Assembly (NCBI RefSeq): GCF_001015055.1
Contig: NZ_BBWZ01000017.1
Location: forward strand, 19,907-83,906
DNA length: 64,000 nt
Direction of reading: 5' to 3'
Origin: Aneurinibacillus tyrosinisolvens
GTDB lineage: Bacteria > Bacillota > Bacilli > Aneurinibacillales > Aneurinibacillaceae
The notes under the pieces are model-generated. The model was not told the origin of the DNA. It was given only the letters and a program-made list of their open reading frames with translations, and made no database searches. Made by a program: the position numbers and the translations under genes. The number at the start of each line of letters is the position of its first letter. The stretch's first letter is position 1. Of this stretch, positions 28,053 to 35,909 are shown one piece after another.

Positions 28053-29570
28053 ATGATAGGCCTTAGCTTTATTTCATTCCCAATCGCATTTCTTATCGTA
28101 CTTGCAATTTCTTTGCTTAGCGCGATATTTCTGTTTTACCCTCGTGTTCCCGTAACTTTTGTTCGGATTCATATCGGCCTTATATCATTACCGCCAATAG
28201 TTGCCTTATTAGCTCTTGTTTTTGATCATAGAAATGTCTTTTTGGGTCCTTGGCAGTTTGATTCATTATCCTGGCTTATCGCATTGTTCGTTCTTACCAT
28301 TAATTTATTTGTACAGCGTTACTCGGTTCATTACTTACTGGGCGATTGTTCGTACCGAACCTATTTTGCGCTTCTTACCTTCACTACGGTTGCGGATTCC
28401 GTTGCTTGGCTGAGTGACGATTTACGGTGGCTTTTGGCCTGTTGGGGAGCTACGCTTCTTGGACTCACGTGGCTCATCCGTTTGAAAAAAGAGTGGCATG
28501 TCGCCCGAAATGCAGCTTTTCTTTCCGGGCGACTGTTTTTAATGAGTTGGCTTATCTTGCTCGTCGCGATACTTTGGATGGCGCATGTTACAGGCCATTG
28601 GCAGGTGTCACTTATTCTAACCCCAACCAGTCTTGCAGAGTTTAGTTCATGGGAGAGGACATCTATCAATCTACTTCTTGTCGTAGCTGTCATAATCCCA
28701 GCTGCTCAATGGCCGTTCCAACGCTGGTTGTTAGATTCGGTCGTGGCTCCCACACCAATTTCCGCTGTCATGCATGCGGGCATTGTGAATGCCGGAGGAC
28801 TTCTGCTGACCCTTTTTGCTCCAATTTTTAACGACAGTGCGGCACAGATGGTTTTGCTCGTGTGGTGTAGCCTTTCAGTCCTGATTGGGACCGGAATCAT
28901 GTTGGTTCAGGTGGACTATAAACGACAACTCGTAGGATCTACAATGGCACAAATGGGTTTCATGTTAATTCAGTGTGCATTAGGTGCATATTGGGCAGCG
29001 ATTGCTCACGCCATATTACACGGAGTTTTCAAAGCAACTTTATTCTTACGAGCTGGTTCTGCAATCGAGCACAATAAACCCCTATCTCGCTATGCACCAT
29101 ATTCCCTTTTTTGGAACGTCATTGGCGTTGTATTAGGGCTTATCGTAGGTATAGTTGTTTGGCTTACGTCCCGCGGTCACGTGTATCAATTGGTAAGTGC
29201 CATATTCTTAGGTTGGTCTGTATCACTGGCATGGACAAAACTTGTGGCTCAAGGATATGGCCGCATTGGGCGTATTGCAGGGGCTTCCCTATTTGCAGGA
29301 GTTGCAGTCGTATTTTACATGACTCATAACGCCTTTTATCTACTGTTACAGGCAGCCGTACAAAAAGGATTGCAACCGCCCATACTATCGGGTATTTTGC
29401 TTGTGTTTCTATTGTTCCTTGGAAGCTTTATAGGATCGTGGTTCGTTCGTCGGCAGTCATCAACGTCTTTTGCCATTCTTTATTTATGGCTTGTGCATCT
29501 GAGTGAACCTCAAAACGATTCTGTCGAGATCCATCCAACATATCTAATAAAATCCCTAACGAGGAGGTAA
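28053..29570 (+). CDS. dabB: DabB/MpsA, NADH dehydrogenase subunit 5-like bicarbonate uptake subunit
   Basis: 505 residues, about 13-14 transmembrane helices, of the proton-pumping MrpA/NuoL (complex I ND5) family, without any complex I neighbours. Conserved family features include PAAQWPFQRWLLDSVVAPTPISAVMHAGIVNAGG (near 220-255) and HAILHGVFKATLFLRAGS with the lysine of the proton path. The ATG at 28053 has GGGAGGAAA. With DabA it forms the energy-coupled dissolved inorganic carbon accumulating complex (DAB; MpsAB in Staphylococcus, ndhF-ybcC in Bacillus), giving CO2/bicarbonate supply at low CO2. dabA starts 5 bases later. Confidence 0.9.
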   Translation: MIGLSFISFPIAFLIVLAISLLSAIFLFYPRVPVTFVRIHIGLISLPPIVALLALVFDHRNVFLGPWQFDSLSWLIALFVLTINLFVQRYSVHYLLGDCSYRTYFALLTFTTVADSVAWLSDDLRWLLACWGATLLGLTWLIRLKKEWHVARNAAFLSGRLFLMSWLILLVAILWMAHVTGHWQVSLILTPTSLAEFSSWERTSINLLLVVAVIIPAAQWPFQRWLLDSVVAPTPISAVMHAGIVNAGGLLLTLFAPIFNDSAAQMVLLVWCSLSVLIGTGIMLVQVDYKRQLVGSTMAQMGFMLIQCALGAYWAAIAHAILHGVFKATLFLRAGSAIEHNKPLSRYAPYSLFWNVIGVVLGLIVGIVVWLTSRGHVYQLVSAIFLGWSVSLAWTKLVAQGYGRIGRIAGASLFAGVAVVFYMTHNAFYLLLQAAVQKGLQPPILSGILLVFLLFLGSFIGSWFVRRQSSTSFAILYLWLVHLSEPQNDSVEIHPTYLIKSLTRR

Positions 29571-29575
29571 TAGAT

Positions 29576-32188
29576 GTGATTCCTACTGCCCAACCAGTGC
29601 AGGTAAAAAAGAAATCTGATTTCCAAATTCGAGAAATTGAGCAGTATGTCAAATCCGCGAGTGAAGTTATCGCACCTCTTGGACCTATACAAACATTTGC
29701 GGCACGTCACCCGTGGATGAGATTGGAGCGGCATTCTTTTGAGCAAGTGGCACGACGATTCAAAGAGACGTGTGATGTAGATATGTATCCGAGCGATTTC
29801 GTATTCCATTCTGCGTGGAATCATGGCGAGATTCACATGTCGTTTCTTGAAATGGGTCTTCAAAAATGGCTTGATTCCCAGTCGTTAAACCTACCGCGAA
29901 AAGTTGCCGAACAGTTCTGCCTGACTGCTTTACTAAATGCGCCATCTTCGAAACTTCTGACAACACCTGAGGTGAAACGGTTGGCAAAACGACTAAACTG
30001 GTTTAACCCTCAGATTACAAAACCAGATGTTGTACGAACCTACAGTCAGCGTTTGGAACAGGATGGGATTACAGAGGTAGCTTCCAATCTCAATCGCCAT
30101 TGTATCAAGTGGTGCAAATTATTCTTGGATGAATCTCAAGCGGTTTGGTCCATGCCCCAACGAGAAAAAGGATTCTATCAGGCGTGGAAGAGATTTGTTC
30201 AGTTTGACCCAGCAATATCATCCGGCGTACGGAAACAACTGAAAGGACTACCAAGTGAGGCGGACCGGGCATTACAAGAAGTTTTGTTGAAACTTGAAAT
30301 CCCTGAGTCGAATATACAAGGTTACCTGGAGGCCCATTTGCTTACCATGCCCGGGTGGGCGGGGATGATGCTTTGGCGTTCCCAACAAAACGATCAAGAA
30401 AGCTCCCTGCTTTTGGAATATTTGGCTGTTCGAATTTGTATGGAGTGGGCCTTCCTCAAACGGTATCTTCCTTTGTCGAAGGAACGAACGAAGGAACCCT
30501 TACTTTTGGAATCATTGATTGCTGCCTGTGTACAATGGGGGGACCTGCCAATTCACGAATGGGCGAAGGTATCCGATTCCGAATTAAAAGCACGGTTGAA
30601 CCTTGCTTATCGTTTCGATAAAACGGTACGGAATCGGCTTTGGCTGGAAGCTTGGGAACAAACCTACGAAGAAAATGTTAGGAAGAGGATCACATCTGGA
30701 GCACACACAGAAACCAAACCTACGCCGCCTACATTAGCTCAATTTGTGTTTTGTATTGATACACGTTCTGAGTCCTTTCGCCGCCACCTTGAACAGGCAG
30801 GTCCATTCGAAACCTTTGGAACAGCTGGCTTTTTCGGGCTTCCGATAGAAACCTGTACACTTGGGAACCAACACACCCATAACTCATTACCAGTGATGTT
30901 TAAGCCCAAACATAAAGTCAAAGAAATGTCACATGATAAGGAATATAACTCCTATCTTCAGAGACAACAGGCGGCTAATTCTCTTAGTTTTACGTTTGAC
31001 GCAATGAAACACAACATGTTTACAAGTCTCGTACTGCCGGAGATTAGCGGACCTTGGCTTTGTTTACAGACCTTGGCACGCTGCTTTGTTCCACGGGGCA
31101 TAGGGATTTCCTTGCGCAGACTTCGGAACACATGGCTCCGTAAACCTTCAACAGAACTCACACTCAGTCAGATACACACTACGGGAACGGAGTTAACGAT
31201 TGGTTTTTCCGAGAAAGAAAAAGTGTACTATGCACGGCAAGCTCTAAAAATGATGGGGCTTACCGAGCGTTTCGCTCCTTTGGTGGTTATTTGCGGTCAC
31301 GGTAGCCACAGTACCAATAATCCTTATGCTTCATCTTTGGATTGTGGGGCATGTGGAGGGACGTCAAGTGGATTCAATGCCCGGGTACTTGCGACCTTAT
31401 GCAATCTGCCAAGTGTCAGGCAAGCACTTAAAACTGAGGGTATTGTGATTCCCGATGATACCCTATTTGCGGCTGCCGAACATATCACATCATTGGATAC
31501 GTTACGTTGGCTGTATGTTCCCGCACTTTCTCCTGCAGCGCAAGAAGCTTTGAATCAAATTGAATCTACGATGCAAAGGGTGAGTGAGAAGGCAAATGCA
31601 GAACGACTTTCACGCTTACCAAATATTCGCACACAGCTCAGAAATCCAAATGCGGAGGCACAACGCTTTGCTGAGGATTGGAGTGAGATACGGCCAGAAT
31701 GGGGGTTAGCGCGTAACGCCTCCTTTATCATTGGAAGTCGTACACTTACCCGAAATTGCAACTTGGATGGAAGAACGTTTCTCCAAACCTACGACTGGAA
31801 AAAGGATAGGACCGGCACGTTGCTTTCCAACATCATTACAGGTCCGGTAACGGTTGCCCAATGGATTAATCTGCAATATTATGCATCTACCGTTGCCCCT
31901 CATTATTACGGAAGCGGGAATAAAGCGACTCAAACCGTAACCTCTGGGATTGGTGTTATGCAGGGGAACGCCAGTGACTTATTGACAGGACTTCCTTGGC
32001 AGTCTGTCGCACAATCGGATAATGAAATGTACCATGAACCATTGCGTTTGTTGGTGGTGATTCAAGCGCCAAGAAAGTACGTGGAACGGTTGTTGGAACA
32101 AGTGCCTGAATTTCGTCAAAAAGTCCAAAACGGATGGATTCGGCTTGCATGCATAGAACCAGAGGGAAACTGGGAAAGTTGGTCATGA
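29576..32188 (+). CDS. dabA: DabA/MpsB, DUF2309 carbonic-anhydrase-like subunit
   Basis: 870 residues of UPF0753/DUF2309 (YbcC), a usual length. The zinc site reported for DabA is complete: Cys393 and Asp395 in FCIDTRSES, His575 in CGHGSHS and Cys590 in LDCGACGG. The 15-residue His-Cys spacing equals that of the characterised enzyme as I recall it. It sits on the cytoplasmic face of DabB and hydrates CO2, with the membrane partner's ion gradient driving one-way trapping as bicarbonate. The GTG at 29576 follows GAGGAGG. Two smaller genes on the same strand, DUF2294 and a CA-like gene, complete the operon. Confidence 0.92.
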   Translation: MIPTAQPVQVKKKSDFQIREIEQYVKSASEVIAPLGPIQTFAARHPWMRLERHSFEQVARRFKETCDVDMYPSDFVFHSAWNHGEIHMSFLEMGLQKWLDSQSLNLPRKVAEQFCLTALLNAPSSKLLTTPEVKRLAKRLNWFNPQITKPDVVRTYSQRLEQDGITEVASNLNRHCIKWCKLFLDESQAVWSMPQREKGFYQAWKRFVQFDPAISSGVRKQLKGLPSEADRALQEVLLKLEIPESNIQGYLEAHLLTMPGWAGMMLWRSQQNDQESSLLLEYLAVRICMEWAFLKRYLPLSKERTKEPLLLESLIAACVQWGDLPIHEWAKVSDSELKARLNLAYRFDKTVRNRLWLEAWEQTYEENVRKRITSGAHTETKPTPPTLAQFVFCIDTRSESFRRHLEQAGPFETFGTAGFFGLPIETCTLGNQHTHNSLPVMFKPKHKVKEMSHDKEYNSYLQRQQAANSLSFTFDAMKHNMFTSLVLPEISGPWLCLQTLARCFVPRGIGISLRRLRNTWLRKPSTELTLSQIHTTGTELTIGFSEKEKVYYARQALKMMGLTERFAPLVVICGHGSHSTNNPYASSLDCGACGGTSSGFNARVLATLCNLPSVRQALKTEGIVIPDDTLFAAAEHITSLDTLRWLYVPALSPAAQEALNQIESTMQRVSEKANAERLSRLPNIRTQLRNPNAEAQRFAEDWSEIRPEWGLARNASFIIGSRTLTRNCNLDGRTFLQTYDWKKDRTGTLLSNIITGPVTVAQWINLQYYASTVAPHYYGSGNKATQTVTSGIGVMQGNASDLLTGLPWQSVAQSDNEMYHEPLRLLVVIQAPRKYVERLLEQVPEFRQKVQNGWIRLACIEPEGNWESWS

Positions 32189-32283
32189 CATCTTTCCCAC
32201 CAATCGACCGGGAGCAGGGATAGAAAGGATTGGTTTTTCCAATACTATACCAATGTGTTCCTTGATTAGGTCAATTCTATGAG

Positions 32284-32427
32284 AGAGGGATAAGAAAATA
32301 AGTATGAGTAAATCAAAAGAGGCTACAGAAGCTGAAATCAGTAAAGTATTAACAAAGAGGGATAAGAAAATAAGTATAAGAAAATCGAAAGGCGCTACAG
32401 AAGCTGAAATCAGTAAAGCGTTAACAC
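32284..32427 (+). repeat. Tandem 72-base duplication across the start of the DUF2294 gene
   Basis: Bases 32284-32355 and 32356-32427 are two copies of one unit that contains the ribosome binding site (GAGAGGGATAAG), the start region and the first codons. The length is 24 codons, so the frame stays open. The second copy has ATA instead of ATG. Confidence 0.85.
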
Positions 32428-32741
32428 AATGGGAAAAAAATTACCTAGGCGTTGGAGCGGTAGCTGTAAAATCCGATATCTTACGAAACATGATTATTGT
32501 TCAATTGGATCATGTCTTAACTCCCGCTGAATATTCCTTATGCAAAGATAAAGATGGAATGTTGTCTGTCAAAAGGAACCGTAATGGCTTGGTAGAATCG
32601 GGGATTGAACAATTAAAAGAAATCATCTTCAAGATTACAGGTGAAGAGGTCGCCAGTTTCCACACCGATATTAGTACAAATACGGGAGAACGACTCATGG
32701 TTTTTAAATTTGCAAAGAATTTGGAAGCCCAATTTTCATAA
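32304..32741 (+). CDS. DUF2294-family protein (YbcI-like) with duplicated N-terminus
   Basis: 145 residues. The C-terminal 110 match DUF2294 (GVGAVAVKSDILRNMIIVQLDHVLTPAE..., VASFHTDISTNTGERLMVF). The N-terminus holds two copies of a 24-residue unit, ATEAEISKVLTKRDKKIS and ATEAEISKALTQWEKNY, caused by the DNA duplication, so the normal protein probably starts at the second unit. It lies about 115 bases after dabA; in B. subtilis a DUF2294 gene, ybcI, lies in the same neighbourhood. The family's role in inorganic carbon uptake is unproven. Confidence 0.75.
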   Translation: MSKSKEATEAEISKVLTKRDKKISIRKSKGATEAEISKALTQWEKNYLGVGAVAVKSDILRNMIIVQLDHVLTPAEYSLCKDKDGMLSVKRNRNGLVESGIEQLKEIIFKITGEEVASFHTDISTNTGERLMVFKFAKNLEAQFS

Positions 32742-32777
32742 ATTGATTCATATAATTTTATTATAGGGGTGAATAAA

Positions 32778-33284
32778 ATGATTAAGGAGCAAATAAATAA
32801 AAGCTTATTTATTATAGGAATGGATAACACAATAGAACAGGTACAAAAAGCGTTCAATATCCATTCTGATGATATGTTAGTGTTACAAATTTATGGTCCT
32901 GTTATCACAGAACCCTATAGCGATCTCATGCGAGATATCATCCTTTCGGTGTATGAGGAAAACGTTGAGGAAATTTATGTAGTCGGCACAAAAGGCAAAC
33001 CAACAAATGCAGTTAATATGCAAGAAGTATTGGACAAAATTTATGAAAAAGAAGAATTACGAGAACAAAGAGAAGTATTAGATTATCTATTTAAAACTTG
33101 TATGCCTGAATTTCCTGAGACCTCTATGCGTGAATGGTTAGAGGGCAGCAAAACGATAATGGATGGTGTACAAACAAGTGTCCAGATTATTCGAAATCAT
33201 TCACTTGTTCCATCCAATGTGAACGTTCGCGGAATCATCATGGACAAATCGAATGGGAATCTATCAGAACTAAAAGTTTCATAA
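32778..33284 (+). CDS. Beta-carbonic-anhydrase-like protein lacking zinc ligands (YbcF-like)
   Basis: 168 residues from the ATG at 32778, behind GGGGTG. The fold follows beta-class carbonic anhydrase: FIIGMDNTIEQVQKAFNIHSDDMLVLQIYGPVI corresponds to the CMDSR...NAGG segment, and IYVVGTKGKPTN to GHTDCGM. Every metal ligand is changed: the first Cys is Gly14, the His is Thr71 and the last Cys is Lys74. Asp16 remains, but its Arg partner is Thr18. It therefore cannot be an ordinary zinc hydratase. Its place in the DAB operon suggests a structural or sensory role for bicarbonate. That is inference. Confidence 0.7.
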   Translation: MIKEQINKSLFIIGMDNTIEQVQKAFNIHSDDMLVLQIYGPVITEPYSDLMRDIILSVYEENVEEIYVVGTKGKPTNAVNMQEVLDKIYEKEELREQREVLDYLFKTCMPEFPETSMREWLEGSKTIMDGVQTSVQIIRNHSLVPSNVNVRGIIMDKSNGNLSELKVS

Positions 33285-33381
33285 GTAAATTGATGAAATA
33301 CGCCCACACACTCATGATTTTTTGATTTCTCAAACATAAGCGCATCTCCTTTTCTATTATATAGGAAAAGGGCGTTCTTAG

Positions 33382-33471
33382 ATGCTGGGACATGAAAAGG
33401 CATCAACCACTCAAATTTATGCCCAGTTGCGGGGGGAGCGACGCAGTGAACTTTATAAACGATATTTTTAA
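33382..33471 (+). pseudogene. Tyrosine recombinase, C-terminal remnant
   Basis: A 29-residue frame reads LGHEKASTTQIYAQLRGERRSELYKRYF, the usual end of an XerC/D or phage integrase with the catalytic H and the nucleophile Tyr (in IYAQL). A stop precedes it in frame and the catalytic core is missing. It is the scar of a lost mobile element near the selC tRNA. Confidence 0.7.
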
Positions 33472-33531
33472 GAGCCGACATGGCTCTTGTTTTACTTATC
33501 CTTCATCGACCCGAAGGGCTTGTTGAGGACT

Positions 33532-33768
33532 ATGCCGGATGACCCCAAAGTTAGCTTCTATTTAAAAATAAAGGAGTTAGAAGCACGGTTACAGCCTTCC
33601 TGTGACGATAAGAGAATGATGCTTAATTCCTTTATCATGTCCGGGACACCTTCTTCGGATTTGAAAACGTGGTGGAATATGAGCAAACCGGAGCGTGAGG
33701 CACGCAACGTACTTTGTCTTGACAATAGTGATTGTATTGAAGTCATGATTGGGAAAATTTTGGGGTAA
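33532..33768 (+). CDS. Hypothetical protein, 78 residues
   Basis: The ATG at 33532 has TGAGGA close upstream. The soluble, Lys/Asp/Ser-rich product contains KIKELEARL and TWWNMSKPEREARNV. I recognise no family. It is adjacent to the recombinase remnant and probably belongs to the same lost element. It could also be non-coding. Confidence 0.4.
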   Translation: MPDDPKVSFYLKIKELEARLQPSCDDKRMMLNSFIMSGTPSSDLKTWWNMSKPEREARNVLCLDNSDCIEVMIGKILG

Positions 33769-33871
33769 TAAGAAATCACACTCATTTGGTTGTTCAATAA
33801 CTTGAAAATATTATTAGATTTTCGAAACAATGTGGTAGCTTGACCACATCTTTACCACAACGTGTAAAAAT

Positions 33872-33914
33872 AAGAGGCATCTCGTGAGTTCAAACTTTGC
33901 GGGATACCTCTTTG
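33872..33914. terminator. Terminator-like hairpin
   Basis: AAGAGGCATCTCG pairs with CGGGATACCTCTTT across 33872-33914. It lies between the small hypothetical gene and the convergent membrane-protein gene. Confidence 0.5.
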
Positions 33915-33997
33915 TAATTTTCGATAAGTAAAAATTGTTACAAAAGAATAAATTTTTAGGAGGGACAAATAAAGTCGGTCTTTTTTCTATAGTTATG

Positions 33998-34501
33998 TTA
34001 AAACGACATAAAAGTCCTTTTCTGATGCTTATTGCTCTTATTTTCTACTCCAAAACGGACCCATAAGGCTTTTTGCAACCCCTTTAATAAAGAGGGATCA
34101 TCCATATAATGCTTTTGTAATGTTTTCAATAATATGTTGAATAATTTCATAAATGTTCTTGAAAATAAGAATATTGGTAATATAAGAAAAATCAAGTTTA
34201 ACAGGTAGAAGCTGATAACTTGAATAGTGATAAAGAGTCGTGAATTTTCTCTATGCATAATACCTTCAAGTACGATATTAAAAAAATACCATACTAACAC
34301 GGAAACCATCACGTTGGCGGCTTCACTTAATTCCATACCAGCATGCGTATTTTGCATTATATAGGCAATATCAAATCCGGTTAAGACATCTCCCAGGATC
34401 GGGACGCTATTGAATAAAGAACTTGCAAAAATATTATAGGTTCCATTTGTGATGATATAACCAATAATTACTGCAATTATAAATCGTATTAACCTATCCA
34501 T
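33998..34501 (-). CDS. Hypothetical membrane protein
   Basis: 167 residues, about four hydrophobic helices (near 5-25, 60-85, 90-115 and 100-125, the last two unclear), and a basic cytoplasmic tail rich in Lys/Gln. The reading frame is well formed and the upstream AGGGAGGTCCC lies 8 bases before the ATG, so it is likely real. I do not recognise the family. It is a single gene on the minus strand, with no partners in the accessory zone. Confidence 0.6.
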   Translation of the reverse strand: MDRLIRFIIAVIIGYIITNGTYNIFASSLFNSVPILGDVLTGFDIAYIMQNTHAGMELSEAANVMVSVLVWYFFNIVLEGIMHRENSRLFITIQVISFYLLNLIFLILPIFLFSRTFMKLFNILLKTLQKHYMDDPSLLKGLQKALWVRFGVENKSNKHQKRTFMSF

Positions 34502-34761
34502 TATATTTTGGGACCTCCCTTTTTAAGTAAACAAATGAATTATATCAAGATTTTTCAATATTGGTAAGAAGGGTAGCGAAAGAATAAAGACAAAGATTAA
34601 ACAAGTAAATTACTTGTTGTGTTAGGATCTTACATGGTAGCTAAATAAAAATCTTATATTAATAGCAATAATCTTTGCGAAAAGAGCATTTATTTTATAT
34701 AAAACTTTACTTTATTTATTATTTGGTACCATATATGATACTATCTATATGAGGTGAGTGT

Positions 34762-35109
34762 ATGGAAAATAAAAATATTGAGTATTACATGAATTTACCT
34801 TATACATTGGAATTTACCAAAGGAATTGGGGAAGATAATTATTTTTACGTTAGAGTAAAGGAATTAGAGGGTTGCGCTTCATATGGAGATACCCTGCGAG
34901 AAGCGTATGAATCTATTCGTGAAGCGATGGAAGGATGGATTGAAGTAAAATTGGAATACGGAGATCCAGTTCCAGAACCTGTGGATGATGATTATAGTGG
35001 TAAGTTTAATGTACGAATTCCAAAATCTCTCCATAAGCACCTAACGGTAATGGCGGAGAAAGAGGGAGTTTCTTTGAATCAATATGTACTATATAAATTA
35101 TCCCGCTAA
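34762..35109 (+). CDS. hicB: HicB-family protein, orphan
   Basis: 115 residues. The N-terminal half is the HicB antitoxin-like fold (YYMNLPYTLEF, YFYVRVKELEGCASYGDTLREAYESIREAMEGWIE), and the C-terminus is a ribbon-helix-helix DNA-binding domain (GKFNVRIPKSLHKHLTVMAEKEGVSLNQYVLYKLSR). HicB normally neutralises the HicA RNase and represses their operon. No HicA-like frame lies on either side, so it is either an orphan repressor or a HicB-like domestic regulator. The ATG follows GAGGTGAG. A TGGTACCATATATGATA element at 34721-34738 may be its own operator. Confidence 0.75.
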   Translation: MENKNIEYYMNLPYTLEFTKGIGEDNYFYVRVKELEGCASYGDTLREAYESIREAMEGWIEVKLEYGDPVPEPVDDDYSGKFNVRIPKSLHKHLTVMAEKEGVSLNQYVLYKLSR

Positions 35110-35282
35110 ATAGAACGAGTCTTGGATAGTTAAACCCAGGGCTCTTTTTTCATAATTTATTGGCAAAAGGTATCATTTCAAAATCGTGTGACCAATTTGT
35201 GACTAAATAGAAAAAAACCACAGAGTTGTGACCACAAGAATTACATGTGTATAAGCGGATGAAACCCTTGGTATATAAGGAT

Positions 35283-35379
35283 TGGCGGGAGAGGGTGGGA
35301 ATCGAACCCACCGGACGCCTCACGGACGTCCCACTCGGTTTTGAAGACCGGGGAGGGCACCAGCACCCCATCCACCCCC
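35283..35379 (-). tRNA. selC: tRNA-Sec (anticodon UCA)
   Basis: A 97-base minus-strand sequence has the marks of selenocysteine tRNA: a long acceptor helix (GGGGGTGG with CCTCTCCC, G discriminator), the T-loop GGGTTCGATTCCC, a long variable arm (GGACG TCCGTGAGG CGTCC), the anticodon loop CTTCAAA (UCA) and encoded CCA at 35285-35283. It inserts selenocysteine at UGA with SelB, encoded 530 bases away on the other strand. There is no clear promoter. As a long tRNA gene beside recombinase debris it is a plausible integration site. Confidence 0.93.
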
Positions 35380-35655
35380 AAATCATACTCGAAACGGTTA
35401 ACTGTCTTAACCATGCGTACTATTGTAACATAACCCGCGTAAAAATCCTATAAACCAGCTTTTTCATGTGCTTTTGCATAACGTTTTCGAGCACCTTCTT
35501 CTATCCTTTTGTTATTTTTGCCTGATTTACTCAATGGAAAACCTTCAAAAGTGAATTTTTGCAACATTGCCCAATTGTTTGCGTAAGAGAGGAAGGGAAT
35601 TCCAGATTGGATGTGAAATATACTATCTAGATCATACCATGAGGAGGTATTCAGC

Positions 35656-35778
35656 TTGAAAGCAGTAATGGTTACTGAATTTGGCGGACCTGAAACAATG
35701 GAGTACATGGATGCAGACATGCCGTCTATTAACTCAAAACAGGTTTTAATTCGTGTCGAAACAACCAGAGTTAATTAG
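35656..35778 (+). pseudogene. Quinone oxidoreductase N-terminal stub
   Basis: A TTG at 35656 with GAGGAGGT before it opens a 40-residue frame: MKAVMVTEFGGPETMEYMDADMP...SKQVLIRVETTRVN. It matches the first strand and loop of zinc-free QOR-type alcohol dehydrogenases (about 325 residues), then stops. The rest is gone. The junction is near 35775. It is translated from a good site but cannot be functional. Confidence 0.7.
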
Positions 35779-35819
35779 AAAAGTAACCTTTTTTGAAAAA
35801 AAGACACAATACCGTTAAG

Positions 35820-35909
35820 ATGAAGAGAAGAGTGCATCAAAAGCTTTACCGCCGCCTGCTTACGAATGAGCTGCGCCAGGCGGGAGGAGAGGAGCGGTAT
35901 TACGATTGA
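35820..35909 (+). CDS. Short frame translationally coupled to selB
   Basis: An ATG at 35820 starts 29 basic residues (KRRVHQKLYRRLLTNELRQAGG..) ending ERYYD, with the TGA overlapping the TTG start of selB (ATTGA). No good site precedes the ATG. It may be the tail of a longer gene cut at the junction with the quinone-oxidoreductase stub, or a small leader gene. I do not recognise it; it does not look like the SelA C-terminus. Confidence 0.35.
   Translation: MKRRVHQKLYRRLLTNELRQAGGEERYYD

Noticed and set aside
35448..35720. Minus-strand frame of 90 codons between selC and the oxidoreductase stub
   Set aside because: Its first half is antisense to the stub. Only the last 28 codons (SKSGKNNKRIEEG..) look protein-like, and no start with a proper site was found.
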